Shown here: piece after piece, positions 14,333 through 23,312 of the stretch
Position numbering within the stretch: the stretch's first letter is position 1
Layout: each line of letters begins with the position of its first letter
Source: Malonomonas rubra
GTDB lineage: Bacteria > Desulfobacterota > Desulfuromonadia > Desulfuromonadales > Geopsychrobacteraceae
Assembly (NCBI RefSeq): GCF_003247215.1
Contig: NZ_QKAP01000123.1
Span: forward strand, 1 to 34,638
DNA length: 34,638 nucleotides
Direction of reading: 5' to 3'
The notes under the pieces: generated by a model
What the model was told of the DNA's origin: nothing
Databases searched by the model: none
What the model saw: only the letters and a program-made list of their open reading frames with translations
Made by a program: the position numbers and the translations under genes

Positions 14333-16732
14333 ATGAAACGTTTTTTCAAATACCTGCTGTTATGCTTGATCGGTCTGCTGCTGCTTGGTGCAGCATGTCT
14401 AGTCGGCGCCTATTTCTTCGTCTCGGAGACCCTGCCGAAAGTTGAAACCCTCTCCGACTATCAACCACCGCTGATCACCCGGATTTACGCCGATGACGGC
14501 ACCATCATCGCTGAATATTCGAAGGAACGGCGGATATTGGTGCCGTACGAAAAAATCCCGAAACAGCTGGTGCAGGCTTTCGTTGCCGCTGAGGATTCCA
14601 ACTTCTTCAAGCACCAGGGGATCGATTTCCAGTCGATCCTGCGTGCCGCGCTGAAAAACGTCAAAGCAGGCGGCATCGCACAAGGGGGCAGCACCATCAC
14701 CCAGCAAGTGGCCAAAAAGTTGCTGCTCACCTCGGAACGAACCTTTACGCGCAAATTCAAGGAGGCGATCCTCGCCTGGCGGATGGAAAAAGCGCTCAGC
14801 AAAGAGGAGATCCTCTACCTCTACCTTAACCAGATATACCTCGGCCACCGTGCCTACGGAGTCGAAGCGGCGGCGGAAAACTACTTCGACAAGAATGTCG
14901 AAGAGTTGACCCTGGCAGAATGCGCTATCCTTGCCGGTCTGCCGCAGGCACCAAGCAGTTACTCACCCTACCGCCACTACGGACAGGCAATGAAGCGACA
15001 AAAGTACGTCCTCGAGCGGATGGTCAAGGACGGTTTCGTCTCCCAGCAGGAAGCGGATGCCGCAGCGACCGAGAAGGTGAAGATCAAACCGCGGCTGAAC
15101 AACCTACTCGATGTCACTGCCTACTTCAACGAACAGGTGCGTCGCTATTTGGAGGAGCGCTTCGGCAGTGACATACTCTATTCCGGTGGTCTAGAGGTAG
15201 AAACCAGTATTAACCTGGCGATGCAGCAGGCCGCCCGCGAAGCGATAAAAAACAACCTGCGCGATCACAGCAAACGGCAGGGATTCCGCCCGGTAGAGAG
15301 AATTTTGGACGAAACCGAGCAGCAGGAATTTATCGAAGAACAGCTCAATATGCAGACGGAAGAGCCGCTGCAGCAAGGCGACTACACTGAAGCGCTGGTA
15401 ATCGGTCAGCAGGGCGACCTGATTCTTTGCAAGATCGGCGAACAGACCGGCGTCATTTCGATTAAAGAGAGCGCGTGGGCCGCGCCGCTCAGAGTGGTCA
15501 GCTCCGATACTCCAGCCACCGGCAACAAGGGGAATAAAAAAGAAACCCGCTTGCCGGTCGGCTCGGTAATCGAAGTCCGGCTGCTAGACATCAGCAGCGA
15601 GACCTGGCAACTCAGCTTGGAACAAAAACCGGACGCACAGGGGGCGCTGATCGCCATTGATCCGTTCAGCGGCGAGATCAAGGCGATTGTTGGCGGTTAC
15701 GACTTTAAAGAAAGCCAGTTCAACAGAGCGATTCAGGCCAAACGCCTGCCCGGCTCGGCAATCAAGCCGATCATCTACGCGGCCGCCCTCGACAAAGGCT
15801 ACACCCCGGCCAGCGTGATTCTCGACACCCCCTTGATTTACGAAGAGAAAATAGAAAGTGGGGAAATGGAGGAATGGAAACCACGCAATTACGAAGAAAA
15901 ATTCTACGGCCCGACCAGTTTCCGCCAAGCCCTAGCCCATTCGCGCAACGTGGTGACGATCAAGATTCTGGAGGATATCGGCATCAACTATGCTGCCAAT
16001 TACGCTGCCAAGCTCGGCATTGAAACCCCGATGCAACGCGACTTGACCATGGGCCTCGGTTCCACCGCCGTCACTCCACTGGAAATGTTGACCGCTTACA
16101 CCGTCTTCGCAAACGGCGGCATTCTGGTCCCACCGACCTACATCACTCGGATCAAGGACCGCAACGGCCGCATCCTCGAATCGATCGACCCGGCGGATTT
16201 TTCCACTGGCATGGCAGAGGATCAGCGCCTGATTCGCAAACCTCCCCGGCGGGTCATCTCACCGGAGACCGCCTACCTAATCACCAACATTATGGAAAGC
16301 GTGGTCCAGGAAGGGACCGGTTGGCGGGCCAAGGCGCTTAACCGCCCGTCGGCAGGGAAAACCGGCACCACCAACGACCTGAAGGACGCCTGGTATATAG
16401 GCTACATCCCGCAACTTGCCTGTGTTTCCTGGGTCGGCTACGATCAGGAACGACCCCTAGGCAAAAGCGAAACCGGCTCACAGGCAGCTGCACCAGCCTG
16501 GGTTGCATTTATGCAAGAAGCAGTCAAACAGTATCCTCGGGCCAACTTCAAGGTGCCGGACAGCATCGAATTTCACCCCATTGATCCGAAAAAAGGGTTG
16601 CTTCTGGCCGAAGATGACGACAAAGCTATTTATGAGGCCTTCGCGCCCGGTACGGCGCCGACCAAACAGAGCAAGGAAGACAAACTCAAAGCGCGTGACT
16701 TTTTCCGCCTTGATTTGGAAGACACCCTGTAA
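14333..16732 (+). CDS. mrcA: Penicillin-binding protein 1A, bifunctional peptidoglycan synthase
   Basis: A 799-residue inner-membrane enzyme. One N-terminal transmembrane helix (about 5-30) is followed by the glycosyltransferase domain with AAEDSNFFKHQGID (catalytic Glu87), GGSTITQQVAKKLL, and RMEKALSKEEILYLYLNQIYLG. An OB-like insertion follows (about 360-440). The transpeptidase domain has GSAIKP (nucleophile Ser475, SxxK), SRN (from Ser537) and KTGTT (from Lys676). It polymerises and crosslinks lipid II in the periplasm. The length and OB domain fit PBP1A. I start at the ATG at 14333, which begins the typical MKRFFKYLLL. Its GGA is 13 bases upstream, rather distant; a TTG at 14279 in the same frame adds an atypical extension. 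Confidence 0.95.
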   Translation: MKRFFKYLLLCLIGLLLLGAACLVGAYFFVSETLPKVETLSDYQPPLITRIYADDGTIIAEYSKERRILVPYEKIPKQLVQAFVAAEDSNFFKHQGIDFQSILRAALKNVKAGGIAQGGSTITQQVAKKLLLTSERTFTRKFKEAILAWRMEKALSKEEILYLYLNQIYLGHRAYGVEAAAENYFDKNVEELTLAECAILAGLPQAPSSYSPYRHYGQAMKRQKYVLERMVKDGFVSQQEADAAATEKVKIKPRLNNLLDVTAYFNEQVRRYLEERFGSDILYSGGLEVETSINLAMQQAAREAIKNNLRDHSKRQGFRPVERILDETEQQEFIEEQLNMQTEEPLQQGDYTEALVIGQQGDLILCKIGEQTGVISIKESAWAAPLRVVSSDTPATGNKGNKKETRLPVGSVIEVRLLDISSETWQLSLEQKPDAQGALIAIDPFSGEIKAIVGGYDFKESQFNRAIQAKRLPGSAIKPIIYAAALDKGYTPASVILDTPLIYEEKIESGEMEEWKPRNYEEKFYGPTSFRQALAHSRNVVTIKILEDIGINYAANYAAKLGIETPMQRDLTMGLGSTAVTPLEMLTAYTVFANGGILVPPTYITRIKDRNGRILESIDPADFSTGMAEDQRLIRKPPRRVISPETAYLITNIMESVVQEGTGWRAKALNRPSAGKTGTTNDLKDAWYIGYIPQLACVSWVGYDQERPLGKSETGSQAAAPAWVAFMQEAVKQYPRANFKVPDSIEFHPIDPKKGLLLAEDDDKAIYEAFAPGTAPTKQSKEDKLKARDFFRLDLEDTL

Positions 16733-16737
16733 ACAAC

Positions 16738-16766
16738 AAAAGGAGCAGCGGTAGGCTGCTCCTTTT
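16738..16766. terminator. Intrinsic terminator after the PBP1A gene
   Basis: AAAAGGAGCAGC (16738-16749) and GCTGCTCCTTTT (16755-16766) pair perfectly around five bases. The A and T ends make it work in both directions, fitting the convergent gene that ends at 16794. Confidence 0.85.
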
Positions 16767-16793
16767 GCATCTCTTTATTCTCGCACTCCGGCT

Positions 16794-17072
16794 CTAGACA
16801 GCCGTTTGCCTCTCTTCTGAAACTTGCCGGTTACGTTTAACCCGGACCATGAACATCTGGTTTAGTACAATGTCGATCTGCTCCGGAGTCATCCAACCGT
16901 GCGCAAAACAGATCGCGCCGATTACTCGATGCGGGCGATTGTTCAAATCATCGTCGACCTGTTCTTTAAGGCCCTGCTTCAACTGTTCGGTGTCAAGATA
17001 GCCAAGCTCCACAGCGATGCTGCCAAACCGAGAACAATAGGGGCCACTATGTTTTCTTTTATGGCTCATCAT
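16794..17072 (-). CDS. Small conserved protein resembling an MshEN/GspE-N domain
   Basis: A 92-residue soluble protein with no signal or membrane segment. The central FGSIAVELGYLDTEQLKQGLKEQ followed by VIGAICFAHGWMTPEQIDIVL resembles the two-helix repeats of the GspE N-terminal/MshEN domain, a cyclic-di-GMP-binding module seen in type II secretion and pilus ATPases. The resemblance is by pattern only. Here it would stand alone without an ATPase. The ATG at 17072 is eight bases after a strong GGGAGGAG; the longer frame to 17129 has no support. It lies 83 bases downstream of the glycerophosphodiesterase gene on the same strand. Function unknown. Confidence 0.65.
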   Translation of the reverse strand: MMSHKRKHSGPYCSRFGSIAVELGYLDTEQLKQGLKEQVDDDLNNRPHRVIGAICFAHGWMTPEQIDIVLNQMFMVRVKRNRQVSEERQTAV

Positions 17073-17155
17073 TCTATTTACTCCTCCCGATTGGAGCTGC
17101 TGAGCTTTTACTCCAAAATATCGGCGCAATCACCAAGGGAACTTGAAAAAGCTGG

Positions 17156-17848
17156 CTATTTAGCCACAAAACGCTCCGGGAAATCGGTAAATGCTCCGTC
17201 GACTCCCCATCTTTGCAATTGCTGTAGCTGCCGATCGTCGTTCACAGTAAAGGCTAGCAGCCTTTTTCCGTGCTGTGTTGCCACAGCCCTCAATGCCTCA
17301 TCTATACAGCATTTGTCCAGATTGACAGACCAAGCACCCAAATCGTCGGCCAGCCGCCATAGCTGTTCATCAGCCCTCTCTGCCACCACAGCCAATGGCA
17401 GGTAGGGTAGGATAGTCGACAGATTTATTAATTCATCCCCATTCAATGATGATGCCAAAAGTTTATCGACACACTGCTGACCGGCAAACCGCTGCTGCAA
17501 AAAAAGGCCGAGCGCCGCTCCGGTACCGGCCCCTTTCAACTCAATGTTAACCGTCGCGCGGCCCGCTGCCAAATCAAGTACCTCGGCCAGCAACGGGATT
17601 TTCTCGCCCATTCCGGCATCAAACAAGCGCAGTTCGGCAAGAGGATAATCCGAAACCTGACCACAGCCGTCGGTCGTCCGCTCCAGAGTGAAGTCGTGGA
17701 TCACCACCAGTTCCCCATCAGCAGACAGGTGAATATCCAGTTCCAGCCACTCAACCCCGTATTCAAGCGCCTTGGAAAAGGCAAGCAAGGTATTTTCTGG
17801 CCACCGGCCGCTGGCGCCGCGATGAGCGATAATTAAAAATTCGGACAT
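17156..17848 (-). CDS. ugpQ: Glycerophosphodiester phosphodiesterase, UgpQ-like
   Basis: A 230-residue cytoplasmic TIM-barrel enzyme hydrolysing glycerophosphodiesters to glycerol 3-phosphate and an alcohol. The active-site sequence begins IAHRGASGRWPENTLLAF (catalytic His and Arg), continues with WLELDIHLSADGELVVIHD (metal-binding Glu and Asp, second His) and ERTTDGCG. VNIELKG and the late LLAFTVNDDRQLQQLQRWGVDGAFTDFP complete the pattern. There is no signal peptide, so it is UgpQ-like rather than periplasmic GlpQ. The ATG at 17848 is seven bases after AGGAG. gpsA elsewhere in the window also handles glycerol 3-phosphate, but the two are not linked. Confidence 0.93.
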   Translation of the reverse strand: MSEFLIIAHRGASGRWPENTLLAFSKALEYGVEWLELDIHLSADGELVVIHDFTLERTTDGCGQVSDYPLAELRLFDAGMGEKIPLLAEVLDLAAGRATVNIELKGAGTGAALGLFLQQRFAGQQCVDKLLASSLNGDELINLSTILPYLPLAVVAERADEQLWRLADDLGAWSVNLDKCCIDEALRAVATQHGKRLLAFTVNDDRQLQQLQRWGVDGAFTDFPERFVAK

Positions 17849-17914
17849 GGTATTTCTCCTTTGTAGCATCTCAATTCGGACAAAACAGGTCTAGAATACC
17901 AGATAGGATGGTCA

Positions 17915-17931
17915 ATCGTTTGATAAACGAT
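17915..17931. promoter_or_regulatory. 17-base perfect palindrome upstream of ugpQ
   Basis: ATCGTTT-GAT-AAACGAT is a perfect 7-bp inverted repeat with a 3-base centre. It lies 67 bases upstream of the ugpQ start, in the roughly 290-base gap between divergent ugpQ and the EamA gene. Its size fits a dimeric repressor site. The rest of the gap shows no gene or clear promoter. Confidence 0.35.
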
Positions 17932-18136
17932 CAGCGACTTGCAGCTGCAGTTCTTGGGCCGCTTGCGAACGATTATCCCCCCGGTATGATAAGCTCTTCC
18001 ACAGAGAGGTCGCCGTATCGACCAAAGATGCGCCAACTCCGAAAGCACACAGCATCCCTGAACAATTTTTTGCTGGCATCGAAACCGCTAGCGGCATATC
18101 TTAATCCGCCATCCAATCAATCTCTGGGAGAACTTG

Positions 18137-19042
18137 GTGACCGAAAACACAAGTCGGCTGCTGCCGATCCTCAGCCTGATTCTGGCCATGTTGTTGTGGG
18201 CCAGCTCATTTGTTGCTCTGAAACTGGCCTTTCGCGGCTATCACCCGATGCAAGTGATCTTCGGCCGCATGCTGATCGCCAGTCTCTGTTTTCTGCCTTT
18301 TGTACCCAGTTTTTTCAAATTGATCTGGCGTAAACAAGACCTGAAGTACCTGCTAACCATGGCGATCTGCGAACCCTGCCTTTACTTTCTCTTCGAAGCC
18401 AAGGCCCTGCAATTGACTAGTGCCTCACAGGCCGGGATGATTACTGCCATTCTGCCGCTGCTGGTGGCAATCCTCGCCTGGGGTTGGCTCAAGGAGCAGA
18501 TAGGCCGCCAGACCCTGGTCGGTTTTTTCCTGGCGATTGTCGGTGCCTGCTGGCTAAGTCTGGCCAGCGAAAGCAGCAGCGAAGCACCGAATCCGTTACT
18601 CGGCAATCTCTGTGAATTTCTTGCCATGGCCTGTGCAGCAGGCTACACTGTCTCACTCAAGCGCCTGAGCAAAAACTACCCACCACTGTTTCTGACAGCG
18701 GTACAAGCCTTTATCGGCAGCCTGTTTTTCTTCCCCTTCCTGCTGCTGCCCGATATCGGCTTTCCCGAACGCTGGCAGACCAGCTCAGCAATGGCGGTGA
18801 TTTATCTCGGTACCCTGATCACCTTCGGCGCCTATGGCTGCTATAATTACGGTATCAGTCGGCTTCCGGCCAGTCAGGTCGCCAGCTATGTCAACCTGAT
18901 CCCGGTCTTCGGCGTCATTCTCAGCATGCTGATCCTCGGCGAAAAACTGAACCAGGCCCAGTGGCTGGCCTGCGGGCTGGTCTTCTGCGGAGTCTGGATT
19001 AGCAACCGCAGCGAAAAACAGCTGGTGCAGCCGATAACATAA
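18137..19042 (+). CDS. EamA/DMT-superfamily transporter
   Basis: A 301-residue inner-membrane protein with ten predicted hydrophobic helices in two EamA halves (about 8-135 and 150-292). The first half has AMLLWASSFVALKLAF and the second ACAAGYTVSLKRLS, ending with the typical SYVNLIPVFGVILSMLILGEKL. Members export amino acids, metabolites or drugs; the substrate cannot be read from sequence. I choose the GTG at 18137, six bases after GGAG, rather than the TTG one codon upstream. trmO follows after 11 bases, so the two are probably cotranscribed. Confidence 0.88.
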   Translation: MTENTSRLLPILSLILAMLLWASSFVALKLAFRGYHPMQVIFGRMLIASLCFLPFVPSFFKLIWRKQDLKYLLTMAICEPCLYFLFEAKALQLTSASQAGMITAILPLLVAILAWGWLKEQIGRQTLVGFFLAIVGACWLSLASESSSEAPNPLLGNLCEFLAMACAAGYTVSLKRLSKNYPPLFLTAVQAFIGSLFFFPFLLLPDIGFPERWQTSSAMAVIYLGTLITFGAYGCYNYGISRLPASQVASYVNLIPVFGVILSMLILGEKLNQAQWLACGLVFCGVWISNRSEKQLVQPIT

Positions 19043-19053
19043 AACGGGCTCCC

Positions 19054-19764
19054 ATGGAATACTCTTGCAAGCCGATTGCCCTGATTCGTTCACCCTACCG
19101 GGAAAAATTTTCCGCGCCCCGTCAACCGCGACTTGCGCCATCGGTCAGGGCCAGAATCGAACTACTGCCAGAATTTTCCAGTCCGGAAGTGGTCCGCGGG
19201 CTGGAAAATTTCAGTCATATCTGGTTGATCTTCCTGTTTCACCAGACCGCCGGGCAGGGTTGGAAGCCGATGGTCCGACCGCCGCGGCTGGGAGGCAACC
19301 GTCGGGTTGGCGTATTCGCCTGCCGCTCGCCATTTCGTCCCAACCCGATCGGACTTTCGGCGGTCAAACTACTGTCGATCGATTGTTCTGGGGGCAAGGT
19401 GGTGCTGGAAGTGCAGGGGGCCGATCTAATCGACAATACGCCGATCCTCGACATCAAACCCTACCTGCCATACACCGACGGCATCGCCGAAGCACAAGGA
19501 GGCTTTGCCGACCGGGCACCAGTTCCCCAGCTGCAAGTTGAGTTTTCCAGTGTAGCTCAACAACAGCTTGAATCTTTTTCCAGCCAAAAGCCACATTTGC
19601 AAAACTTGATCGTGGAAACGCTGGCTCTCGATCCACGCCCGGCTTATAAACGGAATGCGGATGATGGGCGGAAATATGGTGTGCTGCTCGATTGCTTCAA
19701 TGTTCGTTGGCAGGTAGACGGGGAAAAGGTGATTGTGTTGGCTATTGAGGAGAAAGATTTCTAA
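19054..19764 (+). CDS. trmO: tRNA (m6t6A37) methyltransferase TrmO
   Basis: A 236-residue SAM-dependent methyltransferase of the TsaA/YaeB type, methylating the t6A37 base of threonine tRNA. The N-terminal beta-barrel domain shows IALIRSPYREKFSAPRQP, LENFSHIWLIFLFH, RRVGVFACRSPFRPNPIGLS and GADLIDNTPILDIKPYLPYTD, all strongly conserved in TrmO. The C-terminal part ends with LDPRPAYKRNADDGRKYGV, as in the E. coli protein. The length is normal. It overlaps no neighbour and follows the EamA transporter gene by 11 bases. Confidence 0.95.
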   Translation: MEYSCKPIALIRSPYREKFSAPRQPRLAPSVRARIELLPEFSSPEVVRGLENFSHIWLIFLFHQTAGQGWKPMVRPPRLGGNRRVGVFACRSPFRPNPIGLSAVKLLSIDCSGGKVVLEVQGADLIDNTPILDIKPYLPYTDGIAEAQGGFADRAPVPQLQVEFSSVAQQQLESFSSQKPHLQNLIVETLALDPRPAYKRNADDGRKYGVLLDCFNVRWQVDGEKVIVLAIEEKDF

Positions 19765-19812
19765 AGTCCAAACCCACGGTGGTACAATCCCGCCAGGTTT
19801 GTCTTCTCAACA

Positions 19813-19846
19813 TAACGGGCCACCTCGCAAAAGAAGTGGCCCGTTA
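19813..19846. terminator. Hairpin between convergent trmO and the SAP-like gene
   Basis: TAACGGGCCAC (19813-19823) and GTGGCCCGTTA (19836-19846) pair exactly around a 12-base loop, between two convergent genes. There is no T run on the proper side for either direction, so it may act as a weak or Rho-assisted terminator or as a 3' stabiliser. Confidence 0.55.
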
Positions 19847-19870
19847 AAAAAACTGACAGCAAATTATCAA

Positions 19871-20050
19871 CTAATCGCAATCACCCCGCCATAGACACGT
19901 CCCCTGCCCGCATTCTTGCGAGAAATTGGTGTTGAAGCAGGCAGGATTCCCCTCCTGCTGTTGAATCGTCCGAATCAGATCATCCTTTTTCATCCGCCCT
20001 GGCTTTACACCGCGATCTTTAGCAACGGCCTTAACTTCATTCATGTTCAT
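19871..20050 (-). CDS. Small SAP-like protein with a Cys-rich tail
   Basis: A 59-residue protein. The first half, MNEVKAVAKDRGVKPGRMKKDDLIRTIQ, has the helix-turn-helix spacing of SAP or Rho-N-like nucleic-acid-binding motifs. The second half has four cysteines in ACFNTNFSQECGQGTCLWRGDCD, which could bind a metal. I recall similar small proteins in Deltaproteobacteria, without a known function. The ATG at 20050 is seven bases after AGGAG; the longer frame to 20077 is not supported. It begins 28 bases after the aconitase stop on the same strand and is probably cotranscribed with it. Confidence 0.75.
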   Translation of the reverse strand: MNMNEVKAVAKDRGVKPGRMKKDDLIRTIQQQEGNPACFNTNFSQECGQGTCLWRGDCD

Positions 20051-20078
20051 CTGTCCACTCCTTATCTGCCTTCGCAAT

Positions 20079-22733
20079 CTACTTGCCCATCAAGTTGAGT
20101 AAAACATGGTTGAGTATACCGCCACTTTGGAAGTACGCAACCTCCTGATCTGTATCTAATCGACTGTTAACCACTACTGTCTCGCAGCTACCGTCACTCC
20201 GGTTGACTTGAAGCAGCAACTCCTGCTTCGCTTGCAATTCGCCAAGTGCCGCCAGGCTAAAGGTTTCGCTACCATCAAGCTGCAACGTTTCGACTGTAAT
20301 GTCGGCCTTGAACTGCAATGGCAGAACTCCCATTCCGACTAGGTTGGAGCGGTGAATCCGCTCATAACTTTCGGCCAGCACCGCTTTTACGCCGAGCAGC
20401 AGCGTTCCTTTGGCAGCCCAATCGCGGCTGGAACCGGTACCGTACTCTTTGCCGGCGACAATCATCAACGGAGTCTCGGTCTGGGCATAGTGAACCGCAG
20501 CATCGAAAATGCTCATCTGTTCGCCATCCGGCATAAATTTGGTATACCCACCTTCCGTTCCGGGCACCATCTTGTTGCGCAAACGGATGTTGGCGAAGGT
20601 GCCACGCATCATGACCTCGTGGTTACCGCGGCGTGACCCGTAGGAATTGAAATCACGCTCTGCGACCCCCTTGTCATGTAGATAAACACCTGCCGGACTG
20701 CTCGCCTTGATCGCGCCAGCAGGCGAGATATGGTCGGTGGTGATGCTGTCACCGAGCAGTGCCAACAGTCGTGCCTGATGGAACCCACCGAACCCACTCT
20801 GCCGCTGCAACCGGGCGAAGAACGAGGGGTGACGGATATAGGTCGAATCTGGCTGCCACGCATAGGTCAATCCTTCCGGAACTGGCAGATTACGCCACTG
20901 CTCGTCCCCATCAAATACCGCTGCATATTCTTTATGGAACATCTGCTCGTTGACTAGGGAAACCATTTCGGCCACCTCAACGTTGCTCGGCCAGATATCC
21001 TTCAGGTAAACCGGGTTCCCGTCGCTACCAGTGCCAAGCTGTTCGCGGCTCAGGTCGATGCGAGTGGTCCCAGCCAGTGCATAGGCAACCACAAGCGGAG
21101 GGGAAGCAAGCCAATTGGCCTTAGTCTGCGCATGGATACGCCCCTCGAAGTTCCGGTTGCCGGAGAGGACCGAACAGACGGTCAAATCACCTTCATCGAT
21201 CGCTTCGGCGATTGGACCAGTCAGTGGCCCCGAGTTGCCGATACAGGTGGTGCAGCCGTAGCCGACCACGTTGAATCCGAGTTGATCGAGGTAGCTTTGC
21301 AGGCCGGCTTTGGCCAGATAATCAGTAACCACCTTGGAGCCGGGGGCCAGCGAGGTCTTGACCCAGGATTTCTGCTGCAGCCCTTTTTCCACCGCTTTCT
21401 TGGCCACCAGCCCGGCGGCCATCATCACTGCTGGGTTGGAGGTATTGGTGCAGGAGGTGATCGCGGCGATCACCACGTCACCATGCTTTAAATTCTCTCT
21501 GCTGCCTGCGATCGAGACCGATGCCGGAGACTCTTCCGGTAATACCTGTTCGGTGGCCGTGCGCAAATCTTCGAGCAAAACCCTATCCTGCGGTCGCTTC
21601 GGTCCTGCAAGACTCGGCTTGACACTGGTCAGGTCGAGTTCCAGCACGGCGCTGAACTGCGGATCAGGCAAATCGTCGCTACGCCAGAGTCCTTGCTCCT
21701 TGCAGTAGTCCTCTACCAAAGCGAGTGTTCGAGGCTCGCGGCCAGTCAGCTCCAGATAATCGAGAGTGATCTGATCGATCGGGAAGAACCCGCAGGTGGC
21801 ACCATACTCCGGAGCCATATTAGCGATGGTCGCCCGATCGGCAAGCGGCAACTGCGACAAACCGGTGCCGAAGAACTCGACAAACTTGCCGACAACCCCA
21901 TGTTCCCGGAGCATCTGGGTTACAGTCAGCACCAGATCGGTCGCGGTGACACCTTCACTCAAGCAGCCGGACAATCGAAAACCGACCACCTCCGGCACCA
22001 GCATCGAAATCGGCTGACCGAGCATTGCCGCTTCCGCTTCGATGCCGCCGACCCCCCAACCGAGGACGCCGAGCCCGTTGATCATGGTGGTGTGGCTGTC
22101 GGTACCGACCAAGGTATCGGGATAGGCCCAGACTTCCCCGTCGATTTCGTTTGTCCAGACAGACTTTGCCAGATACTCCAGGTTAACCTGATGACAGATC
22201 CCGGTTCCCGGCGGCACCACCCGAAAGTTGTCGAAAGCGGTCTGCCCCCAGCGCAAAAAGGTATAACGCTCACGGTTACGCTCCATCTCTTTTTCAACAT
22301 TGACCGAAAAAGCGGAAGGGTTGCCGTACTGATCGACCATCACCGAGTGATCGATAACCAAGTCGACCGGAATCTGCGGATTGATCTGCCCCGGATCCCC
22401 TCCATATTCGGCAACCGCGTCGCGCATCGCCGCCAGATCGACTATCGCCGGCACCCCTGTAAAATCCTGCATCAACACCCGGGCCGGGCTGAAAGAAATC
22501 TCGCTCTCTGATGCCTGCTGTGGCTGCCAGGCTGCAACCGCTTCAATGTCGGCACGGGTAACGGTTCTTCCGTCTTCTTTGCGCAGCAGGTTTTCCAGCA
22601 AAACCCTTATGGTAAAGGGAAGATGCTTCAGAGTCCCTAAGCCGTTGGCGGATGCTGCGGCTAGAGAATTGTAAAAATAACTACGATCGGATACCTGCAG
22701 GGTGCGGATCGATTGAAAGGTATCTTTTTTCAT
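20079..22733 (-). CDS. acnA: Aconitate hydratase A
   Basis: An 884-residue cytoplasmic [4Fe-4S] enzyme interconverting citrate and isocitrate in the TCA cycle, of the AcnA/IRP1 type. Family motifs include RVLMQDFTGVPAIVDLAAMRDA, VDLVIDHSVMVDQYG, WAYPDTLVGTDSHTTMINGLGVLGWGVGGIEAEAAM (given here in parts of the conserved run), and FFPIDQ. The cluster cysteines are in AAITSCTNTSNP and GYGCTTCIGNSGPL. The swivel domain contains GDSITTDHISPAG and GKEYGTGSSRDWAAKG. AGGAG precedes the ATG by six bases. It is full length with no lesion. The small SAP-like gene follows it. Confidence 0.97.
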   Translation of the reverse strand: MKKDTFQSIRTLQVSDRSYFYNSLAAASANGLGTLKHLPFTIRVLLENLLRKEDGRTVTRADIEAVAAWQPQQASESEISFSPARVLMQDFTGVPAIVDLAAMRDAVAEYGGDPGQINPQIPVDLVIDHSVMVDQYGNPSAFSVNVEKEMERNRERYTFLRWGQTAFDNFRVVPPGTGICHQVNLEYLAKSVWTNEIDGEVWAYPDTLVGTDSHTTMINGLGVLGWGVGGIEAEAAMLGQPISMLVPEVVGFRLSGCLSEGVTATDLVLTVTQMLREHGVVGKFVEFFGTGLSQLPLADRATIANMAPEYGATCGFFPIDQITLDYLELTGREPRTLALVEDYCKEQGLWRSDDLPDPQFSAVLELDLTSVKPSLAGPKRPQDRVLLEDLRTATEQVLPEESPASVSIAGSRENLKHGDVVIAAITSCTNTSNPAVMMAAGLVAKKAVEKGLQQKSWVKTSLAPGSKVVTDYLAKAGLQSYLDQLGFNVVGYGCTTCIGNSGPLTGPIAEAIDEGDLTVCSVLSGNRNFEGRIHAQTKANWLASPPLVVAYALAGTTRIDLSREQLGTGSDGNPVYLKDIWPSNVEVAEMVSLVNEQMFHKEYAAVFDGDEQWRNLPVPEGLTYAWQPDSTYIRHPSFFARLQRQSGFGGFHQARLLALLGDSITTDHISPAGAIKASSPAGVYLHDKGVAERDFNSYGSRRGNHEVMMRGTFANIRLRNKMVPGTEGGYTKFMPDGEQMSIFDAAVHYAQTETPLMIVAGKEYGTGSSRDWAAKGTLLLGVKAVLAESYERIHRSNLVGMGVLPLQFKADITVETLQLDGSETFSLAALGELQAKQELLLQVNRSDGSCETVVVNSRLDTDQEVAYFQSGGILNHVLLNLMGK

Positions 22734-23047
22734 TCTTGGCTCCTTGGTTTCAGAATCAAAAACAGGTCATAGGTCCGTTTTAATTGTAACCCGCCTTTCT
22801 TTATCAGTGAAAGTGAAGGCAATACACTTTGCCATGAGCGGTAAGGGTTCTGTAAAAATGTTATCTCCCGGTCTTCTTATTGCAACACAAACAGCCGTAT
22901 TAATTGAAAGTTTTGCTTGTTTAATCGAGCTTTTTTCGAATACAAACTGCTTTATATTTAAAACAATTACGTTGTTTTTAGCTCGACCTTATGATAGAAG
23001 CGAAATTGTCCTAATTTGGTTGCCCTCGTAAAACAAGGAGAGGAAGC
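22734..23047. other. Intergenic region between acnA and the cold-shock gene
   Basis: About 314 bases carrying the acnA promoter (leftward) and the cold-shock gene's promoter and long 5' leader (rightward). The last 130 bases are AT-rich and include the 7-bp inverted repeat AAAACAA-TTACG-TTGTTTT at 22960-22978, about 70 bases before the csp start. A structured leader is common for cold-shock genes. No -35/-10 pair stands out clearly. Confidence 0.45.
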
Positions 23048-23248
23048 ATGGCAGAAGGTACTGTTAAGTGGTTTAACGATGCAAAAGGTTTCGGTTTTAT
23101 TGAGCAGGAAAATGGCCCTGACGTGTTTGTCCATTTCTCTGCAATTCAATCTGAAGGGTTCAAATCTCTTTCCGAAGGCGATCGGGTGACTTTTGATGTG
23201 ATTCAGGGGGATAAAGGTCCACAATCCTCCAATGTGGTTAAAGTTTAA
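23048..23248 (+). CDS. Cold-shock protein, CspA family
   Basis: A 66-residue single-stranded RNA/DNA-binding protein made of one cold-shock domain. It has the RNP1 motif KGFGFIEQ and RNP2-type VFVHFSAI, with the opening [15 protein letters not shown] typical of the family. It melts RNA structure and may act as a transcription antiterminator. The ATG follows AGGAGAGGAAGC. A strong terminator closes the gene, which stands alone. Confidence 0.96.
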   Translation: MAEGTVKWFNDAKGFGFIEQENGPDVFVHFSAIQSEGFKSLSEGDRVTFDVIQGDKGPQSSNVVKV

Positions 23249-23312
23249 AGCAAACAATTCTACCGATCCGGCTAACATTCGATCGGTTTGATTTCTTAGA
23301 GGGCGCATCCAC

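Noticed and set aside
14101-14349. 83-residue N-terminal extension of pyruvate kinase
   Set aside because: The conserved protein begins at RRTKIVATIGPA after the ATG at 14100, which has AGGAG. The extension overlaps the divergent promoter region and the start of the PBP1A gene.
17908-18333. 141-residue plus-strand frame upstream of and overlapping the EamA gene
   Set aside because: Out of frame with a well-supported transporter, with no recognisable domain.
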